A stretch of 64,000 nt of DNA, taken from positions 434,001 through 498,000 of the forward strand of contig CANTUV010000078.1 in assembly GCA_947685225.1 (NCBI GenBank), read 5' to 3'. A program made the position numbers and the translations under genes. Source of the DNA: Garcia nutans (lineage: Eukaryota > Streptophyta > Magnoliopsida > Malpighiales > Euphorbiaceae). Shown in pieces: positions 1-13,600 of this stretch (its first letter is position 1; each line of letters begins with the position of its first letter). The notes beneath the pieces were generated by a model, which saw nothing but the letters and a program-made list of their open reading frames with translations, searched no databases and was not told the origin of the DNA.

Positions 1-569
1 GTTTACTTTGACAACTAATCCTTCAATTACAATCAAACAGTACAGTTATACCTAACCAAATTCATAAAAAATTTTGCATTAGTTTATCCCAAGTAGAATG
101 CAACTCATTTTAACCTCAGGTTATAATTAAATTGCCCATTAGTCAATAAATAAAATAACTGAATATCAAAAAATAATGTCCATTTGATCTTTATTCCTTT
201 AGCTTGCCTCTTGACATGTTATCATATCTCATAATACGACACTGCTTTTTCAAGTACATGGACAGAATGCTGCACTAATCGCTTTTTAGATGCTGCAAAA
301 TTTTCAATTTCCTACAGACTCCATTAAACATACACTAATACACTTTGCCTATGTTAGAAATTTTCAAAGTCATATCAACTACTACTACAATTCCTATATT
401 CTCTGTAAAATTGCTCACCATTTCCATCAAATTTTGCTGCCTTGTGAAAGAAAACATGTGCATACATTTTTGGGCAAAAAGTGTGTGACAATTCATCTTC
501 GGCATGACCTTGCAATTGCCATATTAGCCATTGTAGTTTCGCATTCAACAACTCTGCCCAGAATTATTC
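1..569. other. 3' UTR and downstream flank of the membrane-protein gene
   Basis: This is non-coding, AT-rich sequence after the stop codon at 570-572 on the minus strand. An AATAAA-type signal on the minus strand near 189-194 is a candidate polyadenylation signal, which would give a 3' UTR of roughly 370 nt. No other gene or repeat is seen. Confidence 0.4.
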
Positions 570-1685
570 TCAATTAATTTTCGCCTTTGGCTGCCTTGGC
601 TTGAAGACGATATAAAGAACCCCAATGACTAATAAGAAAGCAGGAATTGTGGTTGTATCGAGCACCACATGCACATTCCTCTCTGTTGTGCAGTGAATTG
701 GGTGCAGGAGAGCTAAAGTTGAATTTACTTGATCAGCAAACCTGCAACAGAAACGAGATTTCACGAGTTAATTAACAATTCCCAGCCAGCCATACTAAAA
801 AAACAACACAATCAGCAAAAATGTTAAGAGAACAAGAGTTCAAAAGAGAAAAAAAATGAATAACATTAGCAAGTGTCTAACCCTTTGGAAGCATCCTCTA
901 AGGTATAAAGAAGTCGCATGGCATCCACATATCTCAGTTCTCCAGTAATGCTTGAGATCTGAAAAGACGATAAGATACAAATTAAACAGTTTCTGTAAAC
1001 AATAGTTAGAAACTGAAAATAATATAAGAATTCTTTTAGAAAAAGACTACTCACTCTTCTCCACAGACTAACAACATAATTATACTTGCTCACAATATCT
1101 TGCTCTTTGGACTGAAAGAGCTTGAAGGTCTTTTCAGCTGATATTTGTTAAGTATTTCCAGTAGCAGTAGTAAATGCAAAGGTAAATATAGCATTTGATA
1201 CTTATTTACAAAATCAGAGAACATCCAGTGATGGATAATTTTTCAAATGGTCAGAAACTTGTCATATTGGAACAGTGGGCAAGCAGATTCCTAATCAATT
1301 GTGTAATCCCTGGCATAATAATATCACTACTGTTCAGATGGAACTTTCATTCATAGTGGTTCTAAGATAAATTGAATGAGCAGATGGATGACAAATGAAT
1401 GCATGATCAACATGTGAAAAGGCATTAAACACCATACGCAGCAATGTATGAAAAATGCACTACAAAAGCTGCGATTTTTGGCCCTTAGAACATAAAACAT
1501 TACCTTGCAAGGATACAAGTACGCTCCATAAGTAAGTGACGAATGGCTGAATTGGTTAGTTGAATCGATTCTTCTAGTGTTGTGATGATGTAACTTCGAG
1601 CAATTGAATCTGACTGAAATTTTGATATGTGCCAGCCTTGAGAAGTTACGGAAAAAGGATTGCATCCCACAGACCATGTCCAATC
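570..1685 (-). CDS. Exons 22-25 of the membrane-protein gene (C-terminus, residues 780-945)
   Basis: Exon 22 (1517-1685) encodes DWTWSVGCNPFSVTSQGWHI and ends LLMERT. I chose the donor at 1516; the GTAATG 13 nt downstream is rejected because exon 23 would then open with a stop. Exon 23 (1055-1137) encodes SEKTFKLFQSKEQDIVSKYN then YVVSLWRR. Exon 24 is 882-958. Exon 25 (570-741) contains an NST glycosylation sequon near residue 895, HPIHCTTER, a transmembrane helix (IPAFLLVIGVLYIVF) and the basic tail KPRQPKAKIN before TGA. Confidence 0.93.
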
Positions 1686-4600
1686 CTGCCAAATTGCAAG
1701 CAAAATCGAATAATTAGTATTATGGAGTATGCATACTTATATAGTTCAATCCACCAGGAGTCAGAAAATCTAAAGCACAAGAATACACCATAAGTTGTCA
1801 ACATATAAAAGATGCATGAATTAGTGTGCACGCATCAGCATGTGTGTTTGCATGCATGTGTGTGCGAGAGCGAGAGAGGAGAAAAACAATTGATCTGCAC
1901 AACAATGTCTCTCACCTAGGCAGAACAAGGAAATATTGACAGTAATCAATGCACATGGAGCTTTAAATTTCTAAAATAAATCTGACAGCTTATAAAATGA
2001 GTATCAGCAGACAAATATACAAATATAAACATCAAAGGTGCAATAACAATTCATCAAACAGGTCCATGGTTGGATCAGATAAATTAACAAAAATACTTTA
2101 AGTTAATTAAGAGAATTATAGATCAGATAACAAAAACTTCCAAACATCTTAAAATATAGAATTTCTGTAATTTTTAAATATTAAAAACTGCTATGTTTCA
2201 AGAAAAAATAGTTTATTACAATATAAGGAAAATCAAATATAATATGCACATTAGCATCCAAAGTTAGCAATTTTCATGTTGTAAACTACCAATACTCAAG
2301 CCTCAACGACTCAACATGATCAACAAATTGATTCTAATTCCACAAGAATTTGAGGGAGAAAAAGATATATATGCTATGTTAAACATCTGAGAATGCAATC
2401 TATCATACTGAAACATGAAGCATTACTACATTCTACATGTTTCTTTAGATTGGTAGCTTCACAATACCAATCATCGTATCATCAAACAGATCTGCAAATG
2501 AATTCAAGAGAAGCATTCCACACTATACAAGCTAATACCTCAATTGCAGTTTCATGGGCATGGCTATAGACAATATGAAGGGGAAGTAAACCAGCAATAT
2601 GTTCAGAAACAGCAGCAATTGCAGCTTTAATGGGCCTCCTGCACAGGGCAAAAAGGGAAACATAACAACTTAATTCGTTACCTTTCAGTTTCAGTTAAAA
2701 ATAAATAAATATGAGTCTTCTAAGTGTAGTGGAACAGAGAATTCTATTTCTGCCCATTTCCCCAGTTTGGAACAAAATTAAATGTAATTTAGCTAGAAAA
2801 TTACATAGAAAGTGTACAAAAGGGATGGAAAACTAAAATCATATGAAAGGAAAAGAAAATAAAAAAGCACTACGAAGCAAGGGATGCAAACAAATTGTTT
2901 AAAGAATGAAGGGAACAAGCATCTGAAAGTCATCTCCCTTTGAATCTACTTCTTCTAGTAGTTTGAAAATTCTCCGGAGAACTAGTATACTGAAATAGCT
3001 GACTAGATAATAAATGGATTAAACTCAAAATTAGAATCACCACTATTCTGACCTCAAATCCCACAAAAGTGACTGCCCATTACACTGAAGATGGCTTTCC
3101 CAGGATGATGGCTCTGACTGGACAACAATAACCATGTCAGAAAGAGCCTTTGCTTGATAATGCTTGTCAACTAATAATGACTCTCCATAAATGAACCAAA
3201 AGATCGGAACTTCAAGTGTGGACCTGCTATGGGCATGCGCTCCTGCATTATTTCAAGGCAGCGAAAAACTTCTTCAATTGACTTGAACAATGAAAAGATG
3301 AATAGTCTATCACAGATAATATGATGAAATTCTTGTGAATGCTTATGAGGTAAAAACGAAAAATATGAACACAGAAAAATAAAGTTCAAGCAAAATCCAA
3401 AATATTAAAATAAAAACAGGCTTCAGCCAGCATAGAAACAACAGTCCCATAGGATTGCAAGGCAAAAGTAAATGGTATTGAGATCTTGTTTGTGTTCTCA
3501 AGAAAAGGAATTTGTCCATTTTATTTGAGGTCTAAAGGGGCATTGGAAGCATGAGAACTCTAGAATGGAAATGGAAAATAGATATAATTCAAGTTCCTTC
3601 AGAAATGGTACAACCATGAATAGGATGAGTTACAATGCATCTATCTCTCATGGTAAGCACAATTATGGCTCTCTGACAAGCAGAAACTCCAACCCCACAC
3701 ATCCACAAACTTTACCAATGCACAGACGGATAAATTAAACATTCAAGGATCTCAAACAAACCTAGTGCTCTACAGTCTATATCATGTTGCACCACATCGA
3801 TGTTGTACTATCATACAATTAAAAATAGAAAAATTATTGTTTTTATAGGTGAATAATCAAATATCATCAAACACAAGGTGCAAACAGAGGCAATTTACCA
3901 AAAACATATTAAAAAAAAAACCGGTATAGTCTTCAAAAGTTTACATGCAACCCATAGTCAGCCACCAGTGAATAAACCCACTTTGTCTTAAAGCATTGAG
4001 AAAGAGAATCCCTCTCCCTAAAACTCTCTTCTTTTCATTTCCAAAGTGTTCCATACATGACGTAAGTGTTCAGTGGACCACTTTTTTTTTTTGGCTCATT
4101 ACTGCTAAGTGCTTCCCTATTTATTTATATGATAATGGCCATGTGTTTAACATAAAAATTATATTAATCGTTTATTTATTTTATATCTTCATTTTGGACA
4201 ATTAATCCATTTTTATCATTTAGTATTTTGTTTTTTTATATATAAAGGGGCATCCACCCATTTACATAAAATAATGATTTTATACCAAATAATTTCAGAA
4301 TTAATGTCTTGTTTGTAAATTTTTTAAATTATAAATTATGCTTATTTCAATTTTAAATATTGTTTTGTACTACTCCTAAAACATATATTATCATAATTTC
4401 TGAACAAAAAATAGTTAATTTGGACATTGAATAGTATTGATCAATTGTATTTTTAATCAAATTAAATATATATTTGAGTCTTTTTGCTCATTATTTTTCA
4501 AATCATATAGTCTGATACAGTTCAACGAGCAATAATACCATATTAAGAACAATATATATATCACACACACACACAAAGACACAAACTTCTTATCAATTTG

Positions 4601-7600
4601 AAAGTAAAGAAGTAGGCAGAGTAGTAGATGACCTTTGAGGGAACCATGGTCATTCAACTTCTGCAATTGATATTGGAGAATGGAGGAATCAAGATAGGAT
4701 CGAATGGTCTTCCGATATGTTCCATTAACAAGCAATAGTGGAACAACTGCTGCTCGTCGTGCCACTGAAAAGGCCATTGCCAAAGCAGGATCCTCTGAAA
4801 GCGGTAATCTACAGACAGCTTCAAATTTATATATAAGTTGAAACGAGGACCAATTGCTTAATATCTGTACAAGAAGCTGAATGTAAAATGAATCACCTAA
4901 TAGGGTATCAATATTAGAACAAAAATCTCTCTTCATTTTGGAAACAAAGGAACTTCCTTTCTCACTTACACTCAATCATCACAATCTTTTTTTTTTTTCA
5001 CTACATCTCTGGTTATGGCAGTTATTTATACTAATATAAGAGTGTGCTTAAATTTCTTAGAAACAGCAATTCCCACTACAACCATGCTAACCCCTACCCG
5101 ATTAATTAAGCTAATTATAGTAAAATCATCTCATACTTATTGTCCCAAATTTCTGCTTAGAGCAAGCTAAGCTACACTCTTATACACTGCTTGATACATC
5201 AGCTAAAACATTAAAAAATAAATCTAAAACAAAACATTGTTAATGTGGCAATAAATGTGTCAGTCTTCTACAATAACATTTGCTAGAGATTTCTCTTGAT
5301 TTTTTGCTATTTGCCTTTACTTGGAGCACCATCCTTCCAAGTCTCCCAAAATTAATTGCACTTGCTAGAGCACCTCTATTATTTTATGAATGGGGGAGGA
5401 GGACAAATAAAGGAGAGTGTTATAAAAGAAACACGCAACACATATTTGAATATTGAGCACAACCATAACCAAAATGAGTAGCATTAGCCACTTAGGTAAT
5501 TGTCCTTCACCATTTATAACCACTTATATCAATTGTTTTTCAATCAATGTGGGATTCTAACAACCTCTTTCTCCAAGAACTAGTTCTATATTTTGCAGCA
5601 CTTTGGCTTCAAGTTTTCTTCACTTTTTCTTGGAGCATAAGAATTTTCAAGCCATCCATATGGCATTTTCGTTTGCTTCTTGAAGCACTTGTCTCCATAT
5701 CCAAATTACTTTTTTCCCCATTTTCTTGGACCACTTGTCTCAAAGCTTTCAATATGACAGCCTTGCTAAATTTTTCTTCTTGGAGCTCTGTCTCCAACCA
5801 TATTTCACTAGTTTTCTTGCACTTATAATCAAAACATTTTAGAAACCCCTCATGGACAGTGACTCTCCTTGAGATTATCTATGGCAGGCTTTATGATGGA
5901 AATCAATTTAAGATTTATATGAGAAACAAAAAGGAAAAATTTATCAATGTCAAGCTGTGATTTGGTCAGATAATGGTACAGAAGATTCTAAATGGGAATT
6001 GGATTGGTAATTTAACATAAAAATTTAAACAAATAAGCTCTTGATCAAGTATTTTAAGAACAAGGGAAATTTTGTAATTTCAGCTTTGATGTAAATCTGT
6101 CCCTATTCTTTAGGATTATTCTAAAGTTCTATTTCAGAGTCCTTGTTGGTTTAGGATAGTTATATTCCTTTTAGTTTTCTTTAGAAGTATATTTCTTAGA
6201 CAATTTAGGACATTTTAGGATTCATTTACTTTTAAGGTTGAGAATTCATTTGGGTCTATATCCATGCTAGTAGTTCCTCGTATTTCAGATTCCAGTGCAT
6301 GAAAATTCAGCAATTTTATGCTTTTATCTCAGAGTTTTTTGATGCAATTCCAACACTAGAAAGTGATAGGAGGGAGTCCTAGATCTTATTAGTATGATAC
6401 TGATAGTTCCATTTTCTTTGTTCAATTTATCCTTTAATTTTCAAACAAGACATATCCACCGGCCACTAGTTTTTTTTCCCTAAATTCTTACTTTCTAAAA
6501 ACTGTAGCCCTAATTCCTAAAAGCCAATTTATTCCCAAGTAGCATCTATACCCTGGCTAAAAATGGCTCCTCTTTCCATTGTTCCACATACCATTGAAAT
6601 ATCTTCATGGCTGCCAGTACATGGCCCTTTCCATTGTTCCACGTACCATTGCAATATCTACAAGCAAAAAATTTCTTTTTAGAAAACCTAAAGACTGTTC
6701 TTCTCGCACTAAATTGCGTCATGCTCATCTTCAACAAAAATATGAAAATATGAAACTAAGCTAGAATAATCCTAAGTTGTCACACCTAAAATAATGTTAA
6801 TTCAACTAAAAACCATATATACCTACAAAGACTACAACTTTAAATAGAGAAATAATCAAGCAGCCCTTCACATTGCATCTAATCCTGTGCTCCATTAACA
6901 AACCTACCATATTGAAATTAATTGTCATTTTGTTCATTAAATAATCCACAAAATCTTACCTCTACAGGTTAGGTTAAACCTGGAGAGCAACTAGGAAACG
7001 TTTTTACAAAAACACTAACTGGGACACGAGTCACCTATATTTGTAACAAGCTACCAATGATTAACATATATGCAACAACTTGAGGGAGAGTTTATAAAAC
7101 AGGAAAGCAAACAACTGTTAGGGAATCAGCAAAAAAAAAAGTAGTGTAGACATGTGTGTATATATATATATATATATGAGTGTACTCTGTATTCAAAATT
7201 ATCAGTTGAATATATTTTTTCTTGGATTACAGTTATAAACAACAATATTGAATACTTACAGGTGCTGACTGAACATAATTTTTTGGGAAGGCAATAACAA
7301 GGAGGAAAGCCCATCCATGAGTGCCTTAAGATCCACAGGAAGTTGTTTAATGCTTCTAACATTCTGCATCAAAAACCAGCACATAGAAAACAAATTTCGA
7401 ATCCAGAAAAAAGCTCCTTTAAAGGTGTAACACGTACATCATACCTCTTGTGTGATAAAGAAAAACTGAAAGGATATCTTCTCATAATAGCGGAAAGCAC
7501 CATCGGCATTTGAAGGTGAAATTATGTGTCTCATAGAACCCCACAGTGTTGCACCCAAATGTGCCAGAAAAGTATCCCGTGCAACTGTGTAGTTTTGAAA

Positions 7601-10600
7601 CTCCTGCTAGAAAACAGTAAAACGATTGAAAGGTGAACCTTTATGCAATTATAATAAATAGAGATGAGACCAAAAATCTTAGCAATGAAGTTCCTATTTA
7701 TCCAATAAGCGCACACAATTATTTGTTGAGTCCGAACCAATCATATCATTTCAATCAAATTGTGAACTTACTTTCACATTTTCACTTCAAGAGAACTAAC
7801 CAAAGTTTTACTTCCTCCCCTTCCGAATCATGCTTATAGTAAAAAAGGAGTTGATAAAACGTAATGGATCTAGGACAAAAACAACAAGCAACATTTTGAA
7901 TCATGCCTATAGTAAAAAAGGAGTTAATTAAACCCGATGGGTCTAGACCAAAATAACACGCAAAGGATCAACTTAAATAAGCATTAAATCACAAACTACT
8001 TGGGGTTGACTATACGTATCCCTATCATTCCACTTGGTTTCACAAAAATAACAACAAACAAAAGGCTATGATTGGCATGAGGAATTTTGGATGAGAGATT
8101 TTGAACAATCCATGAATTCAGTACAAATTAGTTGTTTGGCACAACAAAAAGAGGGTAAAATCCGAGGATTATTCAAGAACATCATCTACCACAGTCCCTC
8201 GTTTCAAGAGATTTTTTAAAATCCTACATAAGATATGGGATTTTGGGAATTTAACGAACGAAAAACTTTATCTATCATTCCACTTGGTTTCACAAAAATA
8301 ACAACAAACAAAGGATATGATTGGCATGAGGAATTTTGGATGAGAGATTTTGAACAATCCATGAATTCAGTACAAATTAGTTGTTTGGCACAACAAAAAG
8401 AGGGTAAAATCCGAGGATTATTCAAGAACATCATCTACCACAGTCCCTCGTTTCAAGAGATTTTTTAAAATCCTACATAAGATATGGGATTTTGGGAATT
8501 TAACGAACGAAAAACTTTATCAATTATCTTTTTTTATTACTAAAATGCCATTCAAATCCATGGATTTTATTTTTAAGCCAAACAATTAAAATTGTATCAA
8601 TCCATGGATCCAAAAACCCAGGTTTTTTATTCTATAGACTATTACAAATTTTATGGATTTTAAAATCCTCAACCAAAATATGGTCTTAATCAACTTAACT
8701 TGATGGGGTTGATTGTAGATAAAGAATTAACTCAATTCAACTAAACTTTAATAACAAACTATCTGGGTTGAATGAACATATTTATCTCATTCCACTTGGT
8801 TTATGGAAAACAACAAGTACAAAATAAACACAAAATAACAATAAACAAAGAATAATTAGGCAATTTAATGGAGCATGGTAAAATAATTGAACAGTATTTT
8901 GTACCAAATAACTAAATATTTTGGTTAGAAGCACAACATGTTTAGTTATATGGGCTTTATGATAGAAAAGCTTTCATGGGATTTTTACTTTTACAAGTCA
9001 ACATAAAAAACACCATAGTAATCCTCATGCAAAGACCAGGTAGCAAACGACATTAGAAGCTAAGAGTTTGTGCTGCAATTCAAGAACTAAGATTTTGAAC
9101 CCTGACATCCTCTAATCCCTTTTAAATATTATTAAACTACCAAAAAGAAGAAAAGAGCAGGTGGCATACCTCATATGTGTCGCTAAAAAGATTCCAATTC
9201 TCCATTCGCTTTAATGCATCTAGAGCCTTCCTTTTATGACTTTCATCATACTCATCACCTTCAAAAGATTGCAGCTCGTTTTTCAAGTCCTGCATTCTCT
9301 CGTCAAGCTCTAAGAACATAAATACTGTAATTAGAGGTATACACCAACCCATAGTTCACATGAGATATTGTGAAATAAATAACTATGCTAGGTCATATTT
9401 ATGCAGAACAAAGTACAAATACAAAAATTATATTAAACAATTTTCCAAACCATGCACCTACTGAATCTATGATGTGCAATATTAAAACATAGAACAACCT
9501 TTAAGTTGCAAATGAACTTAATGAAGATCCCTTATACAGAAGATCACCTTCACAAAGGGCTAGTTTAACTTTCCTTCCCTTGCAGTGCTTGAAAGCAAAA
9601 AGCTCATAAATATCAATTTCTGCCAGAAGAATATCGATGGCTTGATGTTCCTTCTGCAGTATTGAAATGCATAATCAATTCAGTCTAAGAGCAATAAAAA
9701 CCTTCACAAAGCTTCAACAAGCATAAATCATAACAAAAGTCATTCATAAGTTCATGCTTCAGTTTTGACACCAACATACCATACAATATAAAAGCAGCTG
9801 AATGGTATACAGATGGATGTCTACATAATGCACTAATATATAAAAAGCCAACTGAGCTATAAAGAATTTCAACTTATTTCGATTAAAAATCTAGCATCTA
9901 CTTGACTTTCCATTTTGCAAAATGCACACTGGATTCAGGAAGCAGGCAGATATTAGTGAATCCTATGGGCACTAGGTGCAAAGGAGCCTCTACTAGCTGC
10001 AACATTTGACCACGGCCATCACTAAAGATCATTGGCTTACTCTCATGGGAACTCCCTGGCTTGCTGCACGGTTGATTGGAAATGAATTATGGATTTGAAT
10101 GACCATACTTTTATGATCTTTTACCACGCGAATAATTTTCATTTTCTGTTTTAGGTAGGAACCTCTTTGGTTCTCTTTTATTATATCTTTCCTTCAGAAA
10201 AATAAACAAACATATAAGAAAAAAATTACTGGCCAACAAACTTTTGTCAAATGGACAGTTTGCTTCCCGTTATGAATCAAATAATTTTGCAGACTAAAAC
10301 AAAGAAAGATCATGTTGGATCACCAGATTTGCCACTGGTTGATCAACACAAGCATGTCGCATGGATGGCAAATTGAAAGGCTAGATGGCAAGCAACAGTA
10401 AAGATCATTTTTTATGTCACTTAGCCAGATAAGAAAGCAATATTTTCTGATAGGCATAACTATTTTGACAACTCTACTTGGAAAGCAAGCAAGTCCCTGA
10501 ATGACGACTCATACTTCATATTTGTATCAAAGTAATATAGGCTTAATCTTTTCACCATCACACTACATAGTCCTGAAGAGATCACTTGGAATAGTCATGA

Positions 10601-13600
10601 AGATAGGGTATGCCACTTGGATTCAGATCCTGCATTACCAGATGCAAATAAGATGTTTCTGCCAATTGCAGATGGATGTCTTATGCCTAGTTAATCAAGT
10701 AATATCATTATCTGAAACTAAATCTGAACTGGTTATCAATTTGTACAAGGACAAATTTGGATAGATGGTAACTTAACTGATGGGGGATTTGAGTTTGACT
10801 TTCAAATATAAATCATAAAAATATGCATGGTATCAAATTCCAAATGCTCAATAATTTATGTCCAATCCTAATTTCATGTCACTTCAGTAATTTTCCAACA
10901 TATTAAAATTGAATTTTGATTGGATGAGAATCTATCAACATTTCAGCAAGGATAAACGGTCAATTGCACTTGATTTAAAAAATTCGAGTCTTTTCAAGCA
11001 TTTGACTGCAAGAATTTAAAACTTGACCTCTCAAAAAGAATTTCACTCAAGATTAAAGCATGTATGCAACATTCTTTTTTTTTAATAAAATTACGGTCAC
11101 AATTGTATTTAGAATTTACTTTTCTTAACTTAAATTTTTAAGCTTACCAATTACTTACACTTTAAATCTCACTTGCACAGAGATATTAAGTATAATCAAG
11201 GGCTTTTTACTCTAGGTTCTATTTGATTATAATGTTCACTTTACATTCATTAATCAGCTATTTGACTTTATATTTTGTTATGAAGTTCACTAATCAAATT
11301 ATTTCTCATAGAAAGTTAATTTACATCTATAGATATTTGCAATTAAAGTATCATGCACAGAAGGCATAAAGAAAACGCTAGTTTGATAAAAGTAAAGTAG
11401 GCAGTTAAAACCATCAATCCTTCTGTTAGTCATATCATGACTGTTAAGAACTACAAGACCAAAATTTTCCCCCAAACAGATGCTGAATGACTCAAGAGGG
11501 CCATCCTCAGATATTATAATATTTCTTCTCAGGCACAGTTGCTAACTCTTCCTCTTTGAAAAACAAACATCTCTGCCTGAGAAAATACTATAAGTGTCTA
11601 GAAGATAGAAGGTCCAAAAAATATAGAGACCTCAAAGAGTACTCCGATTACTAGTAGGCAACCAAATTCATCAAGCATTAATTCATGACTTTGACCATGA
11701 ATTGTTATGTCCCAAAATTAGGATTAAGAATAACTCTCCCCTTCAAACCTTAACGGTTTTTCACTATTTAGTCTATGAACTTCTATTGTCAGCAATCACG
11801 TATCTAAAGTTGGCAAAATTGTGCAACTAGAACCTCTGTCTAGCCCCCTGTTAAGTTCACTTTTGAGGACAAATAACTCTGACTTTGGACTCTATAAAAC
11901 CAATTAAAAATAGTTCTCCTTTCCTATTTCGAACAAAAATATTAAAATAAATTAAGAATTCAGTTTTAGTGAGTGTGTTTCAGATTTTTGAAAATGGTAT
12001 CTTAGAACTCAAAGTTGGCCGTCTGCCACGTACGCAAGTCCAATTGAAGGGCTGACACAGATATCTTAACTATATTTAATCCCTCAAAAATTGGCAAGGA
12101 TTACTTAGATATCGGCTCCAAACTACACCATGATCCCATCATGCAAGGCTTTTATTTAACGTAAATAAACTGAAAAAAAGTCTAGCATAATCAAACATAT
12201 AAGTTCATAGTATGCATACATCCCCAAATATTGCAAACTTTTCCTGAATGGCATCTTGCAAGCGATCTTCAGCTTCATCTTCTGAAATCTCTGTTGCCAC
12301 AAAGAGAGAGAAAAACAGGTAAAAAATACTAAATAATCCATTATTTAACAAGAAAATAGAGCCGTCATTGAAATAATATGCAAATTAGTACTTATAAACC
12401 AACATAAATGTCCACTAACATGAGCAAGAATCAAGTACATGAGTAAAGGTAAGATACCAGAGAAATTAAATTCGACAAAAGGCATTTATATAATCATATG
12501 GGAAAATGAAACAATACCCATATCATACTATAGATAAAACAAGAATCATCCTAACCCAAAAGCCATATCCATCACAAAGATACAAATATGCAAAGGTGTC
12601 TATAATTTTCAAAAAAAGGACCTACCTCCCAACCTAAACCAATCACTAGTAATTTTTGTGAGTGCCAAAAAGGAGAGTAGATTCCTAAAGAAAACATAAA
12701 ATTATTTGATATGCTCCCTACTACTAAAAGAAGAATTGAAGAACCAACAGAGGCCTTTCTTTCCAAAATGGGCTAGGACCAATTTGGACTCAGGCTCACC
12801 TATGTGGAGTTAAATAGACTACATCAATCTCATCCTCACTTGATTTTATATTATTAGATTGTGAGGCGGCTTGATATATTTGAACCTGCCTTTTTGGTCT
12901 TTCTGATGAAATTGGATGTTCCAAACTTCTTTAGGAATTTTGTTCGTCTCGGGAGGAGAAGCCTTGGTAGTAGAACCCCCACCCCCCCCCCTGCCCCTGC
13001 CCCCTTTTTGCAGTACTTTGTATTCCCTTCCCCCCTCCTTCCTTTTTGCAGTAATTTGGAGCATTTGGATGGAAAGAATACTACATTTTCAAGATCAGAG
13101 GTGTCTTTTAATCCACAATGGAACAAAAAACTAAATATCCAACTTGATAGGACGGCATTACTTCTTTTAGTCCAGCTCTGTTGTTGCATGTCACTTCATG
13201 CTGAGAAGATCTAACCTCAGATGCATTTCTCATTATACGTTGGAGAAATTGTGATCAATGGAATAATTGCAAACAAGAATGCTAGAAAAAGAAAATGCAG
13301 TAGTTGATGAAAGAACAACTATTAATACTACCTGCAACTGCACCAATGGTTTTTGTAACATCAGGTAAACTAAGTTCTGTGCGCACACCTTCTCCGCCAA
13401 CAGCAGGACCCCAACAGAAAGGGCCTGCGGTTAAATCAATGAATGCCCACCTGATAGAGGATAAGTTAGTAGTTCAGCCTTCATTAGTTGTGCGGGTGTG
13501 AGAATGTGAGAAAGGAGAGATTTTCACCTGTCCCTCCCGATCCATGAATCTGTAAGACATTCTTCATGAAAACCAATGAAGTCTCCAGATTTTAACTGCT

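Larger units (their letters stand above)
4809..7259 (-). other. Intron 18 (2451 bp)
   Basis: This intron holds a 55-bp direct repeat (6573-6682), a (TA)n microsatellite (about 7157-7178) and a pyrimidine-rich stretch at 5550-5830. The antisense of that stretch reads as a short charged peptide with no family I recognise, so no gene is called there. Confidence 0.75.
7607..9169 (-). other. Intron 16 (1563 bp), containing a MITE-like element
   Basis: The intron is dominated by a MITE-like repeat (about 8061-8690) that contains a 250-bp tandem duplication. Flanking sequence is AT-rich with imperfect copies of a short motif (ACTTGG(G)GTTGA), seen around 7995 and 8700. Confidence 0.7.

Noticed and set aside
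1504..1516. Alternative exon 22 donor at GTAATG (1503)
   Set aside because: It leaves phase 2, so the codon after the next acceptor becomes TGA. The donor at 1516 gives a continuous frame into SEKTFKLF.
5547..5828. Pyrimidine-rich stretch with open frames on both strands in intron 18
   Set aside because: No family resemblance, no splice borders in phase with exons 18 and 19, and the gene frame closes without it.
8216..8468. Open frames on both strands near 8.3 kb
   Set aside because: They are read through the tandemly duplicated MITE interior, with no coding signal.
10501..10764. 87-codon plus-strand open frame in intron 14
   Set aside because: No recognisable domain, biased composition or flanking signals; likely chance.
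12846..13214. Pro-rich and Gly-rich open frames on both strands
   Set aside because: Produced by a C-homopolymer tract in intron 13. Exons 13 and 14 join in phase without them.
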